Assembly: GCF_037392515.1 (NCBI RefSeq)
Contig: NC_090291.1
Span: 14,703,001 to 14,767,000 of the forward strand
Origin: Haliotis asinina
Lineage: Eukaryota; Mollusca; Gastropoda; Lepetellida; Haliotidae
Direction: 5' to 3'
Length of the DNA stretch: 64,000 nt
The position numbers and the translations under genes are program-made. A model generated the notes under the pieces. The model was not told where the DNA came from. It was given only the letters and a program-made list of their open reading frames with translations, and searched no databases. Position 1 is the first letter of the stretch. Every line of letters begins with the position of its first letter. This document shows positions 35,853 to 46,404 of the stretch, piece by piece.

Positions 35853-36887
35853 TCAGCAAAAGAAATAGGAGTTCATATTACATGACTGCTGCAATGCTGC
35901 GCTATCTGCAAGAACCAACATGCTGTTATTGTTCGTAAGATCCCGCTTGGCGATTAAATCACAGCACTGACCAGATATTGACACTCTGTGTCCATCGGGA
36001 CAAGTGGATGAGTATGGGGGCGGTAAGGAAGTGTCATGTCCATTGGGAGAGAAGAGAGGGTTTGGTGTTCCATATGGAACAGCATAGTACTGGTTCATGT
36101 TGTCCAGGTGCAACTTGAACTGGAGGTCCTCCTCACTAGGAGAACAAGGTGTCTGGAACACATCGTCTTCGCTGTCGGAGTCGACACAAAGAGGAGGTGC
36201 TGATGGCATCAAAGGAGGATTAACACATTCAGTTACTGGTGGAACTGACAGAGTTCTGTAGTTTCTGCAGATGTCGTTACACTGGTGGTTGGAAAGAACC
36301 TTCTTGATGTTGCCCTCGTCTTGATAAACGCGTGGGCAAGACAACACATATCCATTTTTCGATTTTGATCCACGAAGCTTGCTCACGATGAGTTCCCCGT
36401 TCGTCTCGTGAAACGTGAAATGTATGAACGCTTCCAGGATTTCATCAGACAAACGGCTTTTGCCTTGCTCCGTTACAAATGCCCTCATCCTGTCTATCTT
36501 CTCATGCACCAAAACCCATTCATCTCTGCTCAGACGTCTCGTCCTCCCTTTCAGATTATGGAAGGCAGCAGTTCTATCAATTATAGCTTTCTGGGGAACA
36601 ATGACTCGTATTTTAAGTGTATCACGTGCCCGTTGCTGGTTGAACTTCTCGGCCAAATTCTGGATGTTCTGATACATTTCAATGATATAATCGCAGTCCG
36701 CTTCATCGAAGTAATCGTCCCTGTATACTTTAACACACAACGTTGTCATCTCGCCATTGATGCCGCCTGTATGACCTTTGTACACCTTCCACCGATCAGA
36801 CTTTCGCCACGAAGTATCTAGGAAATAAAGAGCCTTGCAGCTGTTCTTGCGCCCCAAAGCGGCACGATTTTCCACGAGGGACGACAT
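35853..36887 (-). CDS. Alpha-kinase-like protein 3 (most derived pseudokinase, PSAP and PPPY tail)
   Basis: Complete 344-aa single-exon frame. The domain covers about residues 18-208: the CVKVY lysine K53, RDEWVLVHEK (121-130), His156, KLRG (170-173), SCP (183-185), and H201-x-C203-N-x-x-C207. The zinc ligands are intact. The D-x-Q motif reads K-x-R, the TDP Asp is Cys184, and the glycine-rich YG-x-TD-x-G segment of the other two copies is missing, so catalysis is very unlikely. The 137-residue tail holds PSAP (228-231), an acidic DSDSEDD stretch (236-242) that could be a casein-kinase-2 target, and PPPY (289-292), and ends in YFFC. PSAP binds TSG101 and PPxY binds NEDD4-type WW domains in known systems, so I infer an adaptor role. 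No signal peptide or membrane helix. A 5'-UTR intron ends ten bases before the ATG. Confidence 0.9.
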   Translation of the reverse strand: MSSLVENRAALGRKNSCKALYFLDTSWRKSDRWKVYKGHTGGINGEMTTLCVKVYRDDYFDEADCDYIIEMYQNIQNLAEKFNQQRARDTLKIRVIVPQKAIIDRTAAFHNLKGRTRRLSRDEWVLVHEKIDRMRAFVTEQGKSRLSDEILEAFIHFTFHETNGELIVSKLRGSKSKNGYVLSCPRVYQDEGNIKKVLSNHQCNDICRNYRTLSVPPVTECVNPPLMPSAPPLCVDSDSEDDVFQTPCSPSEEDLQFKLHLDNMNQYYAVPYGTPNPLFSPNGHDTSLPPPYSSTCPDGHRVSISGQCCDLIAKRDLTNNNSMLVLADSAALQQSCNMNSYFFC

Positions 36888-36897
36888 TTTCGAACAT

Positions 36898-37386
36898 CTG
36901 CAATAGATAGTGTAAGATTAAAGTCAATATTATTTTTCAAACACTTAAATGTATTGTCAGTGACACCGACCCATTGAACATAACCTAAATAGTTCAATTT
37001 TCTGAAGAAAGGATTATATATTTACAAGTTCAATAAAATAAGGGGAAACTTTGATGTCAAACAAAAAGACGATCTTTTTCTTTCAGACGATCACATCAGT
37101 CCAAGCAAACAATACCTTTTGTCAGAACTCCCACAGTGTTTTTGTGAAGCGTTCAAACAGAGACCAGTCTCTTAAGCCAGAACGTTTCAACATGTGAATA
37201 TATCAACAATTTAAAAAAACAAAAGCACTAATTCTTAATACAAATATCCTGCGACATGTAACGACCGCTGCACTAGCGTTTTGAACAAAGGATATTAAGC
37301 AAATGTCAGTGACGTTAGTTTAAACTAAATGAAAGCTTAACCTGCCCATACCCTTTCACAAGGCAGGATGATACAACGAAACCTAC
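36898..37386 (-). other. 5'-UTR intron of alpha-kinase-like gene 3
   Basis: On the minus strand the donor is CCGTCAG followed by GTAGGT (intron starts at 37386) and the acceptor is CTATCTATTGCAG (ends at 36898). The intron would be 489 bp. The coding exon then starts ATGTTCGAAA, whose first ATG is in a different frame from the long ORF; the main ATG follows at 36887. Confidence 0.75.
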
Positions 37387-37472
37387 CTGACGGTCGCTTT
37401 AAGTCGGTGCGAGTGCGGCAGGACGTTGGCTGAAGGCAACTGCTAGCAGTGGCAGCTGGTCGTGTGTTTATA
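37387..37472 (-). promoter_or_regulatory. Core promoter and first exon, gene 3
   Basis: TATAAA lies at 37472-37467 on the minus strand. About 30 bases on, near 37442, transcription could start, giving a non-coding first exon of about 55 bases that ends at the donor after 37387. A GAAGAGGAAA string at 37541-37532 is one mismatch from the GAAANNGAAA site seen at gene 2. The TATA box, exon and consensus donor line up well, but no transcript evidence is available here. Confidence 0.6.
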
Positions 37473-37541
37473 CCACGAGTGACTGCGGACAAGGAACAAG
37501 GCTGGCCTAATAAAGCTACACGTAACTGGGTTTTCCTCTTC

Positions 37542-38124
37542 TATCCAAATCATCATATACCGCGTACTAATTTTAGCATATTACGGCCAACTCAGAAATC
37601 GTTCAACTTAAGAACACATGTTTATGTAGAGGCTGGGAAAGACAGCGAGGTGGCGTCGGGTACAGTATCGCGTGTGTGCAAACTGGTGTTAGTTACGACT
37701 CATGTCGGTGACATGGAGTTTGTTTCCTGAAATATTAGCTGTAGTTTGACATGCTTTTCGGACTCAGACACAATGACTGATCTCCGACGATCCTTGTTTT
37801 CATGTCCTTATGTACAATGGTAATCGGGAGGAAAATAAATGCAATCATTCAATGTGTTTAGAATGACAGGGGTGGGAAGAACCCCTATTGACTACACCAC
37901 GAAAAGTCTCTACGTATATTTACTTCAAAGCAATTGAAGTTATAGTTCTAAAGGGTATAAAATCACGTTACAAGTTATTGCATGGGAAGAGTCTTGTGGT
38001 GCGGCGGGAGGACGCATGTGGAATGTAGGAGCGTGGGGTCAGGGGTTGGGGTCGTGTGGGGTGGGTCTGGAGGTGGGGTGGGAGCACAGGTCACCAAGTC
38101 GTATAAGGCACAGCATGCTAGACA
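37542..38124. other. Non-coding stretch, G-rich in its right part
   Basis: No recognised element. Around 38000-38095 the plus strand is strongly G-rich (GGTGGGGTGGG-type words). Confidence 0.35.
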
Positions 38125-38232
38125 TATTTGGTCGTAGGTTCGATGCATTATTCACTATTAACTTAACACTATTTCAGTAATATGGTGCCGATCTGTAAAT
38201 AACCGAATCTGGACCAGACAATCCTTTGAAGT
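38125..38232 (-). mobile_element. SINE fragment, type A
   Basis: In reverse: CACTATTTCAGTAATATGG, CGATCTGTAAATAACCGAAT and CTGGACCAGACAATCC, the 3' third of the family. Confidence 0.65.
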
Positions 38233-38773
38233 TCTAAGACAACCGTAAATCGGTTGCGATTATCTTCGCACTACAGTCGCTTTGTAGAAACGGACCCTGC
38301 GCTCGAATGAGATATGAGCATCGCAATGATCTCATAACTTGATAGCGACACGGATTCCTCCAAAACCCAATGCGTCCTAGTTAGCTATGATTAAATAGGT
38401 CCATTTAGATGCAATCAGTTGGTTTCGTTCAGATGTAGTCAGAGAGCTCTGTGGAATGAAAGATCTCAGATTAACAGGAACGCACTTGTAAAGGTGTACG
38501 CTGTCGTGTTTTAGAGCATTTACTGAACACTGCATATAAAGAAACAGAAATAAAGCATGCCAGCGCACTATGGTACAGGGAGACCGAGTGTGGAAGTGTA
38601 AGACTTGAGGACATATAGTTTTATAGTTTTCAGGACTGTTTAACCAGAACCATTAAAAAGTGACAATAATATTGCCGTGCATTATTAAAGCATTATTAAA
38701 CGACAGTGAACACTCGAATGTGACTCTGCGTATGTACAAACTCCCCCATTTAAGACAGGTCTTGTTCTAATAT

Positions 38774-38930
38774 GGGGCCGTGGGGTAGCCTAATTTTCAA
38801 AGAGTTCGCTCGTCATCTGAAGGCCTGGGTTCGATGCCCTACATGGGTACAATGTGTGGAGACCGTTTCTGGTGTCCCCGACGTGATATCGCTAAAATTG
38901 CTAAAGACGTCCTAAAACTAAACTCAATTT
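38774..38930 (+). mobile_element. SINE, type B
   Basis: GCCGTGGGGTAGCCTAATTT, CCTGGGTTCGATGCCCTAC, GGTGTCCCCGACGTGATATC and GACGTCCTAAAACTAAACTC. Confidence 0.88.
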
Positions 38931-39408
38931 ATTCAAATGACACTTCTCACAACTAGTATTCGTAGCAGGCATTTGCTAGCTAAAGATTATTTATGGTTCG
39001 CCATAATGATTCTTTTATTTATGATTCTTTACCCTGAAGGATTGCATATTTTCTTGGTTCTTAACAATATTTTGATTCTGCTTTTGTATATACCGTTACT
39101 ATGGTTACCTCAGATACCTTTATGAACAATAGCGGTACATAGATATCACTGTTTATATTTATATGTTTAACTGTGAACTTGCATGCAAGTGTAGGCGATC
39201 ATTATCTGTCCCAGTTACCACAGCACTAACACGGGAAATAACATGCCAAAACAAGACCCTGCAACTGTCCGAATGCGACTCAATTAACCCTTGCCAATTA
39301 CATGGCGTCATCGTAACGACAGTATATCCCAGCATAGCTTCACCCCGGTAATTCGGACTGTATTTCATTCTGTATCATCACAATGTATGGGTCAGTCAAA
39401 CATGAATA

Positions 39409-39585
39409 TAGTGGAAGCTGGCAAAATCGGCATCTGACCTATCCGGCAAGTTGTGAACACCAGCATAAAATCTCGGTCCCGTCCGTGGAATGAAAAATTT
39501 ATCACCAGCTCTACAATCCGGCATGGTGTCTAAACCGGATTGTTTCTTCAGTCCCAATGATTGCCGGTTTAGACAGCTTCCATTG
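39409..39585. mobile_element. 177-bp MITE, pogo/Tigger-like ends
   Basis: The left end TAGTGGAAGCTGGCAAAATC pairs with the reverse complement of the right end (CAATGGAAGCTGTCTAAACC) over about 25 bases, and both continue into CGGCA. Each end abuts TA (39407-39408 and 39586-39587), as expected for a TA target duplication. Pogo-type ends usually start CAGT, of which these look like one-base variants. It is too short to code. Confidence 0.7.
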
Positions 39586-39975
39586 TACTTGGCCCACTTT
39601 TCAGTAACAGTTCAGTCATGTAATGATGGTTTATCAGTAAATGATTTTGGTCATGACAATCCAGTTACTGACACCATGAGTACCAATCCACGCTCTTGGA
39701 AAAGGTTGACATGCATCAACAATATCAGCAAGCATAGACATCCTTCATCCTCTTTCAGTCATAGGTTGGTCAAGACCCTTCCTAATCCGGATTGGGGATG
39801 AGCGTGCCGGGCTGAAGCTTTCATGTGAAGTAATCGTTCATGCAGCATAATCTGTGGTAGTAGAGAACTAAATGGCGAGGTTTCATGATTTAATGATAGC
39901 CATTACAATATACTCGTTCCGAAGGTACAGCATAAAAAGTGGGTCAATATCTTATGCGTGTAACACAAACAATCC

Positions 39976-40095
39976 AAGCGGTAGGGTAACCTAGGGCATA
40001 CAGGGATCGCTCGTCTCGCCGAAGACAAGGGTTCGATTCTTCAGATGGGTTCAACGTGTGAAGCCAATTTCACCTTGTTGTCTATATATTTGTGG
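39976..40095 (+). mobile_element. SINE, type B, 3' truncated
   Basis: GCGGTAGGGTAACCTAGGGC, AAGGGTTCGATTCTTC and TTCAACGTGTGAAGCC are present; the core and tail are missing. Confidence 0.75.
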
Positions 40096-40275
40096 CGTCT
40101 AGATTAATGTATTTACAGAGATAAACGTGTCGAAAGTCTTTTTCATTTCATTTTCTGAAGATCTTCAGAAGTGGCATTTTGCTGAAAATATGTTTATTTC
40201 AGAGATTAGGCGTTAATGTGATTCTTGATGACCTGTTGAAAACTCCACTAAATCAATCGAACGATCAATCAATCA

Positions 40276-40595
40276 ATCACGGGTGATCAATACTTGAAAT
40301 ACCACACTCTTCTGTCTACCTAGCTTTAAAATGGTTCACTCACTCATTCGCTCACTCGCTCACTCACTCACTCACTCAGTCAAACACTCAATCAATCAAT
40401 TAAACAATCACTCATTCACTTGAAATACCACACATCTCTGTCTACCTAACTTTAAAATGGTTCACTCACTCACTCGCTCACTCAGACAAACACTCAATCA
40501 CACACACACTCAATCAGTCAGTCAAACACTCATTCACGGATGATCAATACTTCAAATACCACACTTTTCTGTTTACCTAGCTTTAAAATGGTTAA
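40276..40595. repeat. Threefold tandem duplication (~120-140 bp) with CACT runs
   Basis: ACTTGAAATACCACAC, a TCTGTCTACCTA string and CTTTAAAATGGTT occur near 40290, 40420 and 40545. They are separated by CACT/CAAT-rich runs of differing length. Confidence 0.8.
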
Positions 40596-41228
40596 AGTAA
40601 ACTTTAAATTAAGTTACTTGTCTACGATAAGTTAGATAAATGAGGACACGTCACAACAGGCCTCAAACTGGCATTAAATTCGCTATTGTTGTATGGCATC
40701 GAGAACAAAGACGCCCTTGGTTCTTTTCGGGTCGCCAAGGCGGCATTTTGCATTTTGTTTATACAGTAACAGTAAACAACCCGAGGCATGTTGATACAAA
40801 GGCGAGATCTTGTTCAGGTAATCGTTGTCATTCAGTCGGTAATTTTCCACCCAAAGGTGTGAGTTTCAAACTATATACATTTCGCAAAAAGACAGCGTTT
40901 CATTTCAGGTCAAGCGTGGAACGAAATAGAACTCCCGTGTCAACGTTTAAATGGTGAAATGTACCGTAACAGAAGAATTAGTTATTGCAGTGTACATCTA
41001 ATCTCTGAACCTACGTGTGCATGCTTATATCTCTGTTACACAAATTCTCGTACTTCTTTAGTTATCGTTTCTTCTCTAGAGCGATGTTTTTCGATAGTGT
41101 TTCCACCGAAGCTAAAGGCCCTGTGGTGTCTACTCCTCTATAACGTCGGAGAACATCCACTTTTCATATGAACACAACTGATCTTTAAATTCATGGAAGA
41201 AAATTAAACACTTTATTTGTTTGAGATC

Positions 41229-41482
41229 TATCCATCCACCCATCCATCCATCCATACGTGCAAAAATACATACATACATACATACATATACACACACACA
41301 CGCACGCACGCACGCACGCACCCATACATACATACATACATACATACATACATGCATACATGCATACATGCATACACGCATACATACATGCATACATGCA
41401 CACATGCACACATGCACACATGCACACATGCACACATGCACACATACATACATACATACATACATACATACATACATACATG
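41229..41482. repeat. CATC, CATA, CGCA and CACATG microsatellite block
   Basis: Successive runs of CATC, CATA, CA, CGCA, CATA, CATGCATA, CACATG and CATA. Long frames on both strands here are repeat translations. Confidence 0.97.
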
Positions 41483-41869
41483 AGAGACAACAGTGAGTCA
41501 ATGACAATGGTTGATAAACAAGGTGATAGAGAGAGATGTGTAACACACAGTTATTTACCCCATTACAAGGTGCGAAAAAGAACATAGTATGCATCACAAG
41601 TCATCAATACACGAGCCACTCCGTACTGAGTTAACACAGATGACATGTTTCCTGGTATTTACAGGTGATAACACTAGCCATTCTCGAGAAAACCTGTTCC
41701 CAGGCGGTGTGGGGGCAGCTCATTAGGGGAGGGGATAGCCACAGAGAGAGGCGATTTTGTAAATCACATTTAGGGCAAGTCATCGCGTGCATAATGTGTA
41801 AACGGACCCTCGTTTTTACGAACCTCCTGTCATAGATACCATTCAGACAAACTGGTTCGTACAGCCAAC

Positions 41870-42230
41870 CCAGTAAAAAACGAGACGATTTTATAATGGA
41901 GAGGTCTGTCTTATTAACGAGGTTCGCTGTATTGAGGACGTGCATATGCATTCTTGTGGATATATTCAGGCATCCATATCTCAAAGAATTTAGCCAACTC
42001 AGTAGAGACATGTTAATCAGGGCGAATTTAGAATGTACAGCACTGTCGTTTTAACGAGGTTCGTTTTACTGAGGACGCTTATGCTCTATTCCAGGTATAG
42101 ACGGGTATGCGTATCTCAACGAACCTACCCAAATCAGTAAAGACGAGTCAGTTGGGATAATTTTACAAAGGACAGGACTGTTGTACAAACGAGGTTCGTT
42201 TTACTAAAAACGTTAATACGCCATTGCGGG
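41870..42230. repeat. Tandem repeat of ~136 bp, about 2.5 copies
   Basis: AACGAGGTTCG recurs at about 41916, 42053 and 42188, each followed by a TGAGGACG- or AAAACGT-like word and preceded by a TGTC or TGTAC string. ATATCTCAA/GTATCTCAACGAA and CTCAGTAGAGAC/ATCAGTAAAGAC recur in phase. Copies differ by about 20% or more. Confidence 0.7.
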
Positions 42231-42951
42231 TAGAGCCTCTATGATGACAATAGCATACGTACATTCGTGTGAACTACATACGAGCGAGCTATCACGATTT
42301 ACCTAAAGAGACATTTTTGTTGGAGACATGATTACACAGATACATGACGGAAAACACCATTGACTGGTGTAATTAACAAGACGAAACGAAAGAAAACGAA
42401 TGCCATCAGACTCCTAACTTTGCCAGAATTTTGCCAGGAAATTTATTCTTAATTGACTGGGAATGAATGCTTCGACTTTGCCTGTAGATCAGGCGTTCTG
42501 TTTGATCAAATGTTCAACAATCATCGGCAAATTTGTTTGTTTGTTTATGGTTTAATGCCATAGCTATGTATTTGCTCTATTACGACTGTAAACAATCAAA
42601 ATGGCCAGATTTCAAGTGATGCCATTTATACCATGGTCCACCCTCTTGGGCTTACCAAGTGACCACTGTCAACTATGACAGCCAGAATTAGAATCGATTA
42701 GGATATAAACGTGTCACGTGACGGGCAACAGCAGTATGACATTTGCATTCAAAGAAAATTCATTATTTCAGCCTTGATACGATTATAACACTAACGGTAA
42801 AATGCAGAGTGTACATTTAAGAACAAAATAAACAAAACATCAGTAAAGATTAATTGCGATGATAAAATAATACCATTAAAGGTACAGGCGTCGGGTAAAT
42901 CTTTAACTGAAGATACAAAATGTAAATAGACAAAGTGAATTCGGAAGAAAG

Positions 42952-43053
42952 CATTAATTTAACAAATCCATTAATTTAACAAATCCATTAATTTAACAAT
43001 TCCATTAATTTAACAAATCCATTAATTTAACAAATCCATTAATTTAACAAATC
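42952..43053. repeat. 17-bp tandem repeat, six copies
   Basis: CATTAATTTAACAAATC repeated six times with a single base change in the third copy. Confidence 0.95.
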
Positions 43054-43202
43054 CAGTGATCAAGTATCCACGACAGATAAAAGAGAAAATAGTATGCATT
43101 GCAAAATCTATGTTCTAAGAGGAATTGGACTCGTGTTTTACGCAGTTACGGACAGTTGCAGGTAAACATATCAAAGAACCTCGTTGAATCGGTTCATACA
43201 TG

Positions 43203-43300
43203 TCATGGTAACCCAACAGATCGATGCACATGATGTTGATCACTGGATTGTCTGGTCCAGATTATTGACAGATATATACATATACCTAGACTCATGTTCA
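43203..43300 (+). mobile_element. SINE fragment, type A
   Basis: GATCGATGCACATGATG, GTTGATCACTGGATTGTCTG and GTCCAGATTATTGACAG; only the 3' half remains. Confidence 0.7.
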
Positions 43301-43424
43301 TGCGACCTTAGATAACAAACCAACCAGTCATATCCTAGTTGTCTCGGATAAAGTCGCATCGGAATACGTGTGCATTGATTATTTCTAATCCTGAACCGTT
43401 TTCTGAAGTATGAATGAGCGCTCT

Positions 43425-43515
43425 AGTTTAGTTTTACGCTACGTTCAGCAACATTCCAGATACATGGCAGCGTTTGTAAACAATCGAGACTGGACCAGAC
43501 AATCCAGTGATCCCT
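43425..43515 (-). mobile_element. SINE fragment, type A
   Basis: In reverse: TTTAGTTTTACGCTACGTTC tail, GTAAACAATCGAGACTGG and CCAGACAATCCAGTGATC. It faces the fragment 125 bases to its left. Confidence 0.75.
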
Positions 43516-43739
43516 GAATTATGAATGTTTTGCGGATCCATTAAGTGCGTAGTCGTTCAAACAAGATCTGCTGAACATGTGTTCGAATCCAAAGACTGCT
43601 GGTTTGTCGGTACCAAAGGTAAATGTCTAAGGTAAATGACTTCGGTAGTTCGTCCATGCTCGGACAGACATGCCGTGCTGTAGGTGAACAACTGTCAACA
43701 GCGTTCTCATTTATTGCTGATGTAGCTGCTTAAAATTAT

Positions 43740-43945
43740 ACTAAAACAAAGACACTACTTCATTGAAATTACAACAAAAAGACCACCTTTATTACGAACA
43801 CGCATGTAACGAACTGACGGTATAACGAACTGTTTCTTGTCACGACCACTTGCTGTATGTTTCGGTAGAAATGCCTTTAACGAGCTATGGCTTCATACCG
43901 AACTAAAATTAATGGTCCCTTTGAGTTCACTTAAACCGTAGTTTA
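43740..43945. mobile_element. Degenerate DNA-transposon-like MITE, copy 1
   Basis: Shares, in the same order, GAACTGACGGTATAACGAAC, a CACTTGCTGT string, and GGTCCCTTTGAGTTC with the segment at 58600-58810. The ends (GACACTACTTCATTG and the complement of AACCGTAGTTTAC) are weakly inverted. GTTCGTTATAAGCG-like ends are seen in pogo-type elements; assignment is tentative. Confidence 0.5.
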
Positions 43946-44504
43946 CAATCCTAAACCGACTTATTTAAACGGCCTTGCCCCAGCGTATCACGTGATCATA
44001 CGCAGAGGCGTTGTCACGGTAATAACACGACTCCAACGCGCATACGATACCGTAATATGACTCATCAAGTTTAACTGGATCGCGAGTTGCTCTTGTGTTC
44101 AGTTTGCCGCTTGTAACTTGATTTTAAAATCGTCTCAGCCAAGTACTCACCAGCTTGGTTTTTATTTTAGTATGAAACAGATAGCACTGAAATCTAAATC
44201 GCAAATCTTCTTTTACAAATATGAGAGATGGCGCTTCAGTATGATTCATTATGTGGGCACGTTTATCACGTGAATACATGTCTGTCAACACTTGGCGCGT
44301 CAGTGAAGCGTGTTTTACCGAGCGTGTACAGCGACACTTCACCTGTCATATAGTATCGCTCTTTGAACAGACCTGCGTGTAGACGAAATGTGTCCCTTTC
44401 GAACCTATGCTGGTCCAACGAGTGAGAAAGGTTTTACAAATTATTCAGCAACAAGCCCTTTCGATTAAAACAAATATTCTTGACTGGTACCGTGAGATTT
44501 CGCA

Positions 44505-45350
44505 ATGGTTAGATTAATACTAGCAATGTGTTCACGTACTGGGCTACGTGCGCGAGCCATTGTCTCCAGAATATCACCATCTAACATGCGGTTTTAATTC
44601 CACGGTATTTTAGAAATGCTTTATAGATTGCAGTCTGTGATAATACGTTCCATCTGTTCAAGATATCTGTCAGCTAAAAAAACGGTGGTATGTTGAATGA
44701 GGATCAACGCAACACTGTTGCAAACACGACGCCTTCATAAAGAAAGTTCACTGGGGTTACTAGGCCTTGAGTGAGTTTCATTTTACGCCGTTTTTAGCTA
44801 ATTCCAGCAAGGAACACCGAAAATCTCGGCTTCACACAACGTTACCGTGTTAGGTATCGAACCCGGGTTGACCAGCGAACCCGGCTACCCTACCCGCCAC
44901 CCCTCAATGTTTAGAACGACATGGTAACACAAAACACAAAGGTGTAATTTCGGCTTTCTAAGTATTTTGGTTTCACAAAAATAAATACAATATAGTTTGT
45001 CAGTTAATTATCAATTAATCGACACGTAACATATTTTTCGACTCAAACTCGACCCGTAAAGGTCCAGGGTAGAACAGATCTTCAGCAACACATGCATACG
45101 CATGCGACAAAAGGCGACTGTGCTTGTCGTATGTGGCGACTAACGGGATCGGGTGGTTCGGCTCGCGGAATTGGCTGACACATGTCATCGGTTCCCAGCT
45201 GCGCACATCTATGCTCATGTTGTTGATCACTGGATTGATCACTGGTCCAGACTCGATTATTTACAGACTGCCGCCATACGGCTGGAATATTGCTGAGTGC
45301 GGCGTGAAACAAAACTCACTCGAAATAAGTTCTAGGTGTTGAAACGTTTG
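44505..45350 (+). repeat. Composite SINE unit, copy A
   Basis: A unique left part (TGTGTTCACGTACTGGGC to GGGGTTACTAGGCC), a reversed type B SINE (44768-44905), a linker, and a forward type A SINE (45050-45330) with a GGAATATTGCTGAGTGCGGC tail. The same arrangement recurs inverted at 48181-48960 and in part at 49658-50250. Confidence 0.9.
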
Positions 45351-46404
45351 TTTTAAAACCACCTCGATCAGTACTTCTATTATATCGTTTCAGTTATAAC
45401 TGTTTACGGTGGTATAGTCTGGAAATCCTTTTTCATGTGAATTTATTCACATCTCATAAAAAGCCGAGTTTCGAGTCGGGTGATGTTCAAATATTGGATA
45501 GTCATCATGAAAACTGTTTTAGACTTATTTACACGAGTCTCTATAATTCATTGTTTTTTTCAAAACAAAAAAGAACATTCACAAGTAAGAACAGGATTAA
45601 CTTTCACTACAATATGTTATTAAACGGGGTTTTTTTTCACACTATTCAAGCGAAATTAAAGAACACAAGTTTCGTTTTTATTAACTCTTATACCATGACT
45701 GATCGGTAATGGAATGGCAGATAACTATAGCCACAGGAAAGGATCCTTTTGTCTTGAAATTAGTAAAACTATATTTAAACATCCAGTGTGAAAAAATGAC
45801 CCACCTCGTCTTTTTCTTACAATCTGCGCTATTAGAGCATAAACACTTTAACTTGATTCCCCACTTCCTTGTTTAACATGCTATAGTATTATCAATATAC
45901 CTCACAGATCATAAAAACGTAAAGCTTTTTACGCACTGGATACACAATGAATCTCCTTATAAGTATATTACAAAAACGAACACAGACATGAATTCATAGA
46001 ATATGTAGCCGCGGGCAGTTCTGCATGTTTTATGTTTCACAGGGCGCTCTTGGTCCGTGTTTAGTGTCATCAGTAAATGCAATATAAATAAACGTGACGT
46101 TGAAAACGTGGCGTGGAAAATTACTGGTTACTTCATTCGTTTTGCTAAAGTGGAATGACCCATCACGTGATCAGTATGTTAGGGTTGCAAGGAAAGAGGT
46201 GCCGTTGCTGATAAGTAGATACTGTCACAATGTATTCTCTGGGTGATTGTGAAAAGGAAGCAGATATACTTTGATGTGTAAATGTTGTAAGTGCAATATT
46301 TTTATACGGACATGAATAGATTTACATGCCTGGGGATATGTATTGTTTCTTTCATGAGCAAAGACAAACTTAAATATATGGGCATGCAGAGGATCATATA
46401 CTGG
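45351..46404. other. Non-coding stretch, no recognised element
   Basis: The first 70 bases (AACGTTTGTTTTAAAACCAC onward) are shared with the copy C unit. The rest is AT-rich with a 90-codon frame of no recognised family. Confidence 0.4.

Noticed and set aside
35552..35938. 128-codon plus-strand frame
   Set aside because: It overlaps the 3' end of gene 3 on the other strand and has no recognisable family or promoter.
41130..41597. 155-codon minus-strand frame and others
   Set aside because: They lie in simple repeats (CATA, CACATG).
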